From Trebouxia sp. TZW2008 (Eukaryota > Chlorophyta > Trebouxiophyceae > Trebouxiales > Trebouxiaceae), in NCBI GenBank assembly GCA_002118135.1, contig BDIU01000364.1, positions 1-12,953 of the forward strand: a DNA stretch of 12,953 nt, in the 5' to 3' direction. A program made the position numbers and the translations under genes. How positions within the stretch are numbered: the stretch's first letter is position 1; each line of letters opens with the position of its first letter. The notes beneath the pieces were generated by a model. It ran no database searches, was not told the origin of the DNA, and saw only the letters and a list, made by a program, of their open reading frames with translations. Positions 1 through 9,124 of this stretch are shown piece after piece.

Positions 1-5
1 CAGGG

Positions 6-45
6 CGAAAGCTTTCGGCCCCTTTCGCTGCCGAAAGCTTTCGGC
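6..45. repeat. Pair of perfect palindromes sharing CGAAAGCTTTCG
   Basis: CGAAAGCTTTCG at 6-17 is a perfect 12-nt palindrome. The same core recurs inside a perfect 16-nt palindrome, GCCGAAAGCTTTCGGC, at 30-45. The two copies are 12 nt apart, so each can fold alone or pair with the other. A dimeric protein-binding site, or the end of a repeat lying outside the window, are both possible. Function is unknown. Confidence 0.8.
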
Positions 46-265
46 TATCTGCCCGCTCACTGACTTCAGCCAAGTACAGATACAGCAGCATGAGAAGCGA
101 CTGTTTCCAGTACATATTGCGCGGAATAGTGCGGCATTGGCATCAGCTGAGGGGTGTGTCAGGCATACCTTCTCAGGGGCTGCAACAAGGTCGTGAGGGG
201 AAGCTTTCGCTGGAGTTGATCAGGCAGCACTGTTTGCAGAGATCTTGACTAGCGCCAGCTTGCGT

Positions 266-277
266 CGACTCGAGTCG
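266..277. repeat. 12-nt palindrome CGACTCGAGTCG
   Basis: A perfect palindrome about 225 bp upstream of the first gene's ATG. It is followed directly by TCGAG, so the GTCG/CGAG motif is locally repeated. It could be a factor-binding site; nothing else supports a function. Confidence 0.5.
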
Positions 278-501
278 TCGAGAGCAGGCAGGTAACCGCA
301 AGTGGCAGCTTAGCAGATAATTTGCCAATCACATCTGGCAGTCCAGAAGATGTCAATAAGCGGCCGGCTGCCTGCGCTGGTCTGCAATCTGTTTGTCCCA
401 GCTTCGTTCACCTGGGCTGGGCGACAGTGCAATTTTCGCATGTCATTGCTATAACAATTGTTTGACTTGCAAGCTCTTGCAGGGTGAGACAGACCGTCAA
501 A

Positions 502-2045
502 ATGGATCCTCTTGGCCTGCTTGGTGAGCTGCCCTTGGCGGCTCTGGAGGCTGTGTTTATCTTGCTTGAACCTCAAATGCTCGTCTTGCTCCACGCTGCA
601 AGCGCAACAAAGGTCCAAGCAATCAGACAGCGCCTGCTTGGCATGAGGTGCGCCCAGCATTGGCTCAAGCTGACAAAGCAGCTGCCATCTGTAGAGCGAA
701 ACACCTGGAACTGGCAGCCAACAACAGCAGCTGCCAAAGCACTTGCAGACCTAGCATCAGATGACAGCAGTCATGCCGATGCTGTTCCACCTGATGATGG
801 CAGCGAGTCAGTGTCTTCTGACAATGCCAGGCATTGGTCTTCAATTCGTCAAAACAACACAGTGTGCAAAGCTACTGTGGAAGCGTTAGCAGCACGGCAA
901 TTGAGCTGGCGGCCTTGTAGCAAGCACAAGCTCCTTCAGACTCTGCGCCAGCAAATCCAGCACATCAATGATTTAGCCGCTCTAATGCATTACTGGTCAT
1001 CTTGCATTTTCCATTCATGGAGCATTCCAGTCAGCGCCTTGGGGCTTCGTGACAGGACAATACAGACATGTTTGGGGGAGGAAAAAAGGCTTTGCGGGCT
1101 GGAAATACCCTCGGACTCGTCTGAAGGCTGGTATAGCGACAGATTGCTACAAATTTCAGAGGCCCTCAACCACGCTTTTTTACTAGGATATGATGGTTTT
1201 GTGGACTTCTTTGAGCACGAGCATGACCCACGCAATAAGTGGAAGGGATTCATCAGGTTTAAACACAATGATGTCTTCTACTTCCTACAGTGTTATGATG
1301 TGCTGGCCTTTGTATGTGTACTCTATCGCCTGCAACAGCTACCTGCAGAGGCTGTTTTAGCACATTTTCACGGCATGCTTTCCAGATTGTGCCGGCGTGA
1401 CCTGCTGTTGCTATCGTCAGTATTGCAGCTTCACACAACATATGAGCAGCATTGAGAGCAACGGGCTGCTAGTCTGCAGGAGGCGCAAGCAACTGATGTT
1501 CTTGATGCATTTGGACAGCATGAGCCCTACATCAAGGATTGCATTGCCTCCTTGACCGCTGCAGATAGAGCCAGCATCATGACATGCACTGCAGCATTAG
1601 TGGATGACTACGTTTCTTGCTTTACAGATTATGCTAGTACAGGCTTATGTTGCATGAACCCCTGCTGACATGCGCCGCTTGTTCAGTATACAAAGTAAGA
1701 GGAAATGACACAATTCAGAAAATCTGGGTTGGTGCTAGCCAAATGCAATTTTAGGTCTGATCAGGAAATCCACGATTGTGCCAGAAAATATCTCTGCTAC
1801 AATTTTGAATGTTGCAGTTAAATGCAGCTATCGTTCATGACTTAGTGACGCGGAAATCGTCAGAGCAGTTGCAACCTGAAAGGCACGTGTACGGTACACA
1901 GACTGTGCTTGAGCCTCATCGATTCATCAGATTGACAGTCAGACTTGTTTCTCAAAGCGCTGACATGCTGGTGCATAGGAGGCAAAGCAATACAAGCTCT
2001 ACGGTGCGCAAGCGCTCGCGCCTAGGCCTGCAGCCGTGCTGCTGA
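502..2045 (+). CDS. Unrecognised protein, weakly F-box-like N-terminus
   Basis: I do not recognise this protein. The start is the ATG at 502; the open frame reaches upstream only to a GTG. Exon 1 gives about 304 residues. Residues 5-45 (LGELPLAALEAVF, then a Leu-rich helix) resemble an F-box only loosely. An acidic, Ser-rich linker at about 85-110 follows, then a mostly helical region rich in aromatic residues. The frame stops at TGA 1453-1455 but stays open beyond it to 1668. The model that fits the later exons is 502-1415, 1643-1694, 1818-2045: 1194 nt, 397 aa, phases consistent, with a good donor GTAAGA at 1695. Its first donor (GTCAGT at 1416) is weak. The alternatives are a 60-nt phase-0 intron (1420-1479) that removes the TGA, or a single-exon gene of 318 aa ending at 1455. 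The final exon is basic (RRQSN, VRKRSR). Exon 1 is fairly secure; the 3' half is not. Confidence 0.5.
1453..1455 (+). other. In-frame TGA inside a longer open frame
   Basis: The reading frame of the first gene is interrupted here by TGA, then runs open for another 70 codons (1456-1665) to a second TGA at 1666-1668. The residues after the stop (for example ATDVLDAFGQHEPY) look like ordinary helical protein. Splicing, a nonsense mutation, a base error or readthrough could each explain it. Confidence 0.6.
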
Positions 2046-2382
2046 GCTGTCTGTTGTTGATGTTGAGTAATATGCCTGAACAGCTGCAGTTTGTAGCTAT
2101 GACACATCTGATGGCAACAGGCCCGTGTCTGCTGGCAAAATCAACTATACTGCTTGCTGGCTGAGAAACAGGGCTACCTGTCATAAACACCACGGCAAGC
2201 TCATAACTTACACAAGACTACAACAGGAAAATCTCTCAATGACCCTGTCTCAGGTCTCAAATCTTGTCAGATGACAGATACCCTCAAGGCTTGATGCAAA
2301 CTGCTTGGTGCAATCAGCTTCCTCCAGACATACAAAAGAGCCTGATAAGCTTCATACTTGCCCACGCAGATCAAGCTATTTG
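2046..2382. other. Convergent 3' region, no firm gene
   Basis: This lies between the ends of the plus-strand F-box-like gene and the minus-strand glycosyltransferase-like gene. It holds candidate poly(A) signals for both and two small plus-strand open frames. One starts at the ATG at 2071 and encodes about 30 aa beginning MPEQLQFVAMTHL. The other is the 40-codon frame at 2294-2416. Both have an LP- or MP-plus-helix look, faintly like the start of the first gene. They could be extra exons or remnants of a duplicated copy, but I cannot connect them by splicing. Confidence 0.4.
2208..2212 (-). terminator. Candidate poly(A) signal TGTAA (minus)
   Basis: TTACA on the plus strand reads TGTAA on the minus strand, about 170 nt beyond the stop codon of the glycosyltransferase-like gene. 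TGTAA is the usual chlorophyte polyadenylation signal. A five-base match is weak evidence alone; the spacing makes it reasonable. Confidence 0.35.
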
Positions 2383-3486
2383 TCATGCTGTAATGTCATC
2401 AATGGTGTGTATATAGTGCTGCTTGACATAGCCTAATAGTTCAGAATAGCTCCTGACTCTGTGAGTGATGGCTTGATCTGGACTCAAAGCAAAATTCCGA
2501 TACAATTCGCCAAACTCTGTTTCATGCTCTGTTTCATGCCCTTTTGTTGCATACACAGTATTTATTCCAGCAAAGTAAGATGCTATGACAGCATTGCCTC
2601 CCAGAACACTGATGAAATGGTCACAGTTGGCATGCAGCATAAGCTGCAGCCTGTTGAATCCATACTCCTGGTACTTTTTCATCAGCTCATGAAACAGCAG
2701 AACCTCTGGGTGAGTCTCCTTTAACATTGCATGATCATCAAACTCCAGCACATCACTGTCATCCAAAGCATAGCCCCTAGTATTTGCCGCAGGCCTAATG
2801 TACACAATGGTGTAGTGAGGCTTGAGCATGGCAGCCAACTCAAGCAAAGTGGGAATGTCAATGAAGTTGGCTGGCGCTTCTGCCCATTCCCATGTGTACT
2901 TGTTGTGGATGATGAGTAATGGCTTGTCAAACACAAGCAGCTTGTTCTGATAATGCTTTTTGTATGGTGGAGGCTTCCAGTTGTGATAGTCAAACGGCAC
3001 ACGATGTGGGTTGTGGTGTATGTAGGTGCCCTGACAGTTGTGGCGTTTTGAGCTGAGTTCAGTGTGATTCGGTGAGAAATAGTTGTAGGCAGCTGAGCCA
3101 GACACCCCAATCGTCTTCTTCAGCCTGCCCAGAGTGTGGAGGTGGTAGATGTAAGGGCTGTATAGCTGCAGCTCATATCCAAGCTCTCCCAAATATGCAG
3201 CTTCAACAACTGTACCCTTTGAGGTGACATCATAACACAAGCAGAGGCAGTTGTTTGTTTCTACACACTCGCCCTGCAGACCAAGGTCTAGGCACATGTG
3301 CTCCTCGACAGGCAAGGGGCCAACCTGGGCATTGGCTTGAAAGCTGAAGTATGCCTGCAATATGGCAAGCACCAGCAGGGGTGTTGAAGCAGCAAGCAGG
3401 CTACCAAGTCCTTGCAGAGATAAGTCAACCACTCTCAGGTGTTCCCACTTAGCTATGAACGTGAAGCAATTCTTTGGCGATGTCAT
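2383..3486 (-). CDS. Glycosyltransferase-like type II membrane protein
   Basis: A single uninterrupted frame of 367 codons plus stop. I chose the ATG at 3486 because it has A at -3 and leaves a short cytosolic tail before one hydrophobic segment (residues about 26-49, LLAASTPLLVLAILQAYFSF core), the layout of a Golgi type II enzyme. An upstream in-frame ATG at 3660 would add 58 residues. The luminal part has HNKY (194-197), a following WEWAEAPANF stretch, YIRP (229-232), and a conserved-looking C-terminal block, FNRLQLMLHANCDHFI then SVLGGN (277-298). This ordering resembles GT-B-type sugar transferases, in which the C-terminal Gly-rich loop binds the nucleotide sugar, and recalls GT61-like proteins. 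The family and the sugar are not established. An Asn-His-Thr sequon fits a luminal location. It lacks introns, unlike its neighbours. Confidence 0.65.
   Translation of the reverse strand: MTSPKNCFTFIAKWEHLRVVDLSLQGLGSLLAASTPLLVLAILQAYFSFQANAQVGPLPVEEHMCLDLGLQGECVETNNCLCLCYDVTSKGTVVEAAYLGELGYELQLYSPYIYHLHTLGRLKKTIGVSGSAAYNYFSPNHTELSSKRHNCQGTYIHHNPHRVPFDYHNWKPPPYKKHYQNKLLVFDKPLLIIHNKYTWEWAEAPANFIDIPTLLELAAMLKPHYTIVYIRPAANTRGYALDDSDVLEFDDHAMLKETHPEVLLFHELMKKYQEYGFNRLQLMLHANCDHFISVLGGNAVIASYFAGINTVYATKGHETEHETEFGELYRNFALSPDQAITHRVRSYSELLGYVKQHYIHTIDDITA
2389..2393 (+). terminator. Candidate poly(A) signal TGTAA (plus)
   Basis: TGTAA on the plus strand, about 345 nt after the predicted stop of the F-box-like gene and inside the last codons of the opposing gene. 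If used, the two convergent transcripts would overlap by roughly 180 nt. Confidence 0.25.
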
Positions 3487-4169
3487 GTGTGCAAGACTTC
3501 TTAGGTACCACAACGTGTCGAGTGCAACGAGCGTGCTGAGCACGCGTAGACAGTGATACTTGGACAAAACAATCGCACCGTCAAGACAGCCGCCCACAAG
3601 TATAGCAACATGGTCAAGGCCGCAAGTCTGCCTCGTGCTGGTGTCAGCACAGCTGCGCATGCGAGCGGCGCCAACTCAGGCGAGAACTCATACAAGGCCG
3701 CAGTCCTTGGCTGGGCACATTGAACGACCGAAAGGCGATGGCGTTGCTGCCTTTGGCTGAAGACCAAACCGTTGCGCGTCTGACGAGACTGTGCTCGCCG
3801 AGCGCACAATGCGTCAGAACATCAACATGTCGGAGGAAACAGATCGTAGCTTACTGACACATACAGTCAACGGACGAGTAAAAGCTGTCTCTGAACGCCA
3901 GAGGCTGCTGCAGGCAGCGCTCGGTCTGGTGACAGCTGCTGCACAGTGCGGATGCTAGCCCCGACATCAGAGGTTTGCGCAAACCTCAAGATTGTTGCCG
4001 CTGTTTTGGATATTTAGTAATTGGCGAGGCATGTGACTGACTGGAACACTAAATCCTGGCTTGAACCGAAACCTCTCTCGCGTCACTGCACACAACGTAG
4101 ACAAGGTTCGCAGCATCAAGCGAAAGGTTGCCGCGCCACTGTCTGCTGACTCGCAATTCGCCAGCCAGC
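3487..4169. other. Divergent promoter region between GT-like gene and NDUFS8
   Basis: About 680 bp separate the starts of the two divergent genes, so both promoters probably lie here. If the glycosyltransferase-like gene starts at 3660 the gap shrinks to 509 bp. The region contains a 49-codon ATG open frame (3809-3958), listed separately. I see no TATA box or repeated promoter element. The other open frames here begin at non-ATG codons or lie opposite better candidates. Confidence 0.5.
3809..3958 (+). CDS. Small 49-codon ORF upstream of NDUFS8, uncertain
   Basis: An ATG-initiated frame of 49 codons ends with TAG about 210 nt before the NDUFS8 start codon. The product has an N-terminal acidic patch (MSEETDR), a basic helix-like middle (RVKAVSERQRLLQAAL) and a Cys-containing tail. 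I do not recognise it. It could be an upstream ORF in the NDUFS8 leader, a small independent gene, a first exon, or chance. Nothing but openness and composition supports coding. Confidence 0.25.
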   Translation: MRQNINMSEETDRSLLTHTVNGRVKAVSERQRLLQAALGLVTAAAQCGC

Positions 4170-6011
<1,842 letters not shown>

Positions 6012-6663
6012 TTCTGTTTAGACAACACCTGCATTCTTGGGGTTCCCTTATTAAGCAAGCTTGCCTCAGGACTTCATCTGCTGCTTCATGTCTTGCGCTG
6101 CATACAGACAGTATGCAGTGCCCATTGGCACCTTCTGACTTCTAGTTCTATTTCATCTGTTCCTGCTGTTGACAAGGTCAATCAATGATTTACCAGACTG
6201 GCCTGCCTGTCATTTCTAAGCAGGCAGATTACCTTGGGATTCAGACTTTCAGTCGAGCACTGTAGCGCCATAAGTGGCCATTGTAAAACATATTTTTTGG
6301 TGGTTGCCCTGAAAGCTCTCATTTCACCTGCTTCATTGAGCGTATGTAGTTACCGTGCACATCAAACACTGCATGCAGGCAAGAAGTCCATGCATGGTGA
6401 TATGCCATGAGGCCGTTCATGGAATTTTCAACTTGTTTGTCAGCAGACAGTTGCCAAGTCTGCAGCTGCCACGCCACGGCCCATGATCGACTGTCACCTT
6501 TTGTGCAGCGTAGTCATAGCTGCCCGACACATTTTCACACAATCAACACACAAGTCAAAGCTGTGTGTCCCCTCAAAATTGCTTTTGTACAAGAGTGCAG
6601 TTTTAATGAAACGCAATCAACATACAATACAATCAGCCCTACAACTGGTAATTGCAGGAGCCA
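6012..6663. other. Convergent 3' region, no gene seen
   Basis: This separates the NDUFS8 stop from the stop of the minus-strand six-exon gene and should hold both 3' UTRs. A 111-codon plus-strand frame (6407-6742) runs into the opposite gene and has no family features, so I do not call it. A candidate plus-strand poly(A) signal is at 6282-6286. I found no TTACA here that would serve the minus-strand gene. Confidence 0.5.
6282..6286 (+). terminator. Candidate poly(A) signal TGTAA for NDUFS8
   Basis: TGTAA lies about 270 nt after the NDUFS8 stop codon, followed by an A- and T-rich run (AAACATATTTTTT). Position and context suit the chlorophyte signal. No transcript evidence is available. Confidence 0.4.
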
Positions 6664-8665
6664 TCAAGGCTTATGCGTGTCAGATATACAGTCCTTCTTG
6701 AGGACAAAAGCTTTTGACTCCCTGAAGCACTTTGAGCAGTAGGGACAGGCATGGCCGGCAACAGGCACAGGAGCTTTTTGCTCTGCTGTGCAGGCTGCAC
6801 AGCACTTAGCAACACCTTTGCCGCCGTTCCCAGTGCCCATGTTACTCTTCTTGCCTAGAGCAGCGTTTCTGAATCTTCTCTGCTCCCCATTGAGCATGTC
6901 TCCTGCTGCTCGTTTCTGCCCTACATACTGAGTGGCAGGGACTCCAGGAACTACTGAAGCCCCGTCTATGGGCTGGGTAGGCATCATTGCTAGGGTTCGC
7001 AATGCTGGCATGCCCATAGCTGCAGGAGCTGCCTACAACAGCCCAAGACAGATCACTTCAGGAAGGCTTCCTGAAATCACCCTCAGAGGGTTTGTAAATA
7101 CAGTTGCTATGACTTAATGAGGTGCATGCAGTATGCTGTGCGTTCACTGTGCAACTGGAGATGCATGGGGACAAGAAAACAACTCTATAATGCTATATGC
7201 AATGAACTACTTACTAGATGCAGAGAGCTTTGTTCACGATTCAACCTTGTGCGGCTAAGTGTACATAAGCATGCAGAGTGATGCTGACAACATACAAAAG
7301 AGCAGCAAAGCAATGAGATGTTAAGCAGCTTTGCCTTGCTGCACTGTGAGATCATTGCGGATTTCATGAGACAAGTTCTACAAGCACCACTTTGCCAGAA
7401 GGCTGGGCAGAAGCCATGAGGTTTGCAAGCGCATTGCTTGTACATTTGACGTTCTCGGCATTGGATGCTGACCACAACTGGTTACTGAAGTGTTGAACCC
7501 AAGATGCTGACATGCTTCCGAAAAACGAGCATTTTTCTGGAGAGTGGAGACTACTGTTGGCTGTACAGAGGCGAACATGAATCAAATGCCCAAAGACTAC
7601 AACGTTAAAACAGGCATCATACCTGCACTGGAGAAGATGGATGGTGCCATCGCCCTGGTAACCGCTCTGCGCATCAGCAAACATCATTGAAGACATTGGC
7701 ACACACCCTGCATCTTGTATTTGCGCTTCATTTCATTTTCATTCATTCCAAACGTGTGCTACACAGGCTCGACAAGCCCAGCTAGGTACATACTGGAGCA
7801 ATCAATTGCCTCCAGTTATGCTTGCATATGTTGTGGGCGCGTTTGCAGCCATGCCTTTTGCGTATACAAAACGATTTCACCTGACACTGCTATGAGAATG
7901 TTTGCACCACAAGCTGTGATGCACGCATACCTTTTCTCAACTGTGCAATCTGCCTAGATAGATCTTCCAGCCGCAATTCTGGATTCTCAGCTGCATTGTT
8001 GGGCTGTCGCCCAAGTGTGCGCTTATCTGCAGATAAATAGTGTTCTGTGATGACTGTAGCATTGGCAAAACGAAATCAAGTCAGCATCCAAGCACTCACT
8101 TATCACTGCATCAATCTTGGCCTCAAGCCTGGCAATCTCTTGCCCTATTTCTTGATCAACAACTGCCTTGACGTCAGCCTGACCTGCATGTCATGCGCTG
8201 CTGTTGTCCTGCAAGCTTTGCACGCATACATGCTGACATTTGCCGGAGATTTGTTGAGCCGCAAACATTTCATATGCAAGGTGCAGCTTCCTTGCAGCTC
8301 TGCAGAAATGGTTGAGCGTGATCATGTGTCACACAAACAGCAGACCCTGGAAGGTAGAAATTCAGGGGCTGCTTGACTGAAGGTGCTTGACTGAAGGTGT
8401 TTGACTGAAGGTGCTTGGTTGTCACTGTCTTAAGCTCACCTGACAACACAGCAGCCTGAGCAGGCGTGCCTGTAATCTCAAGGACGCTGCCTGACATATA
8501 GCTTGCAAAGGTGAAGCCCCTGTCATCTGCAGGCTCTGCCACACCATCAATGTCTACACTGCTGAGCCCAAACATGTCCTTTATGGTGGGTATATGCAGC
8601 TGATTGTTGACCAAGCGGGTGGACCGCTCAGCATCTCCATACTTTAGCCTCACCACTGAGGCCAT
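6664..8665 (-). CDS. Six-exon protein, PB1-like start and Cys-rich end
   Basis: I do not recognise this protein. Exons on the minus strand in transcript order: 8665-8440, 8183-8100, 8026-7931, 7707-7623, 7484-7391, 7032-6664; 954 nt, 317 aa, phase-consistent. Start is the ATG at 8665 (MASVVRLKYGD). Residues 1-65 look PB1- or ubiquitin-like: a basic beta-strand with LKYGD, then an acidic DIDG and a second acidic patch. Residues about 76-135 (QEIGQEIARLEAKID; LRLEDLSRQIAQLRK) look like a coiled coil. The C-terminus has clustered Cys/His (KCCAAC, then HACPYCSKCF), possibly a zinc site, within a Gly/Ala/Pro-rich region. The first four exons have good GTGAGC, GTGAGT, GTATGC and GTATGA donors. The fifth exon is weaker: its donor GTGGTG is poor, and it was chosen partly to keep phase. 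Protein-protein scaffolding is only a guess. Confidence 0.65.
8371..8417. repeat. 14-bp tandem repeat, about 3.4 copies
   Basis: Unit GCTTGACTGAAGGT at 8371-8384, 8385-8398 and 8399-8412 (third copy has one C-to-T change), then a partial copy. It lies inside the first intron of the minus-strand six-exon gene, about 25 nt past the donor. It is a minisatellite-like expansion, probably polymorphic, with no evident function. Confidence 0.9.
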
Positions 8666-9124
8666 GTAGGTGTCTGCATGTATGCTGCACGTTGAACTGG
8701 CGTAAAAGGAAAGTTTGCAGAGGCTGGGTGACCCAGAGCAGCTCGTCAGCGAGACTATTACCTGCAGGGGCCCACAGCTTGCTGTTCACAAGGTCCCCGT
8801 GGCTTTCCTCGGGTGTCTGACCCGCTGCGAACGAGCCTTTAAAGCAGGAACAGCTTGGCTACAATGTCTAGCCAGTTGCCAGCTGCTGAAAGAATGTGCA
8901 GCCTAAAAGCTTGTTGAGCTAGAGATGCCTGCAAAGTCACTTGCCCTCAAACTTTTTCCGCAGCGCTCACTGACTTTGAAACCGTGCAGTGTCAGGGAAG
9001 GCTGCGGCGACCGTGATCAAGAACAATGGCAGTGCAACGACAGCAACAGATGCGAAGCGTCCAAGTGGATGGCATTTGAAAGCAAAACCCTTGTTCGTGC
9101 TGACAAGACTCATGTAGCAGTCAG
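8666..9124. other. Divergent promoter region of six-exon gene and BUD22-like gene
   Basis: The 459 bp between two divergent start codons probably carry both promoters and 5' leaders. Open frames here (8715-8906 and 8925-9194, plus) are Cys-rich or low-complexity, show no family motif and end before or inside the next gene in other frames. I do not call them. No TATA box or conserved element is obvious. Confidence 0.5.

Larger units (their letters stand above)
1..501. other. Upstream region of first gene, no gene seen
   Basis: No convincing coding exon is visible on either strand. A minus-strand open frame covers 310-660, but its 3'-most third lies opposite the first plus-strand exon and it has no recognisable motif, so I treat it as a shadow. 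The stretch ends just before the ATG at 502 and probably holds the promoter and 5' leader of that gene. It contains the palindromes listed separately at 6-45 and 266-277. A further AAGCTTTCGC lies near 202, echoing the left-edge repeat core. No clear TATA box was found. Confidence 0.5.

Noticed and set aside
310..660. 116-codon minus-strand open frame
   Set aside because: It overlaps the first plus-strand exon in antisense, has no recognisable motif, and has no matching exons upstream or downstream.
990..1268. 92-codon minus-strand open frame
   Set aside because: It lies wholly opposite the better-supported plus-strand exon and is Ser/Pro/Lys-rich without family signs.
6407..6742. 111-codon plus-strand frame between convergent genes
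   Set aside because: Low-complexity Cys/His/Ser composition, no splice partners, and it runs into the opposite gene's last exon.
7185..7475. 96-codon Cys-rich minus-strand frame
   Set aside because: It lies largely in the predicted intron 7033-7390, begins at a non-supported start and cannot be joined in phase to the flanking exons.
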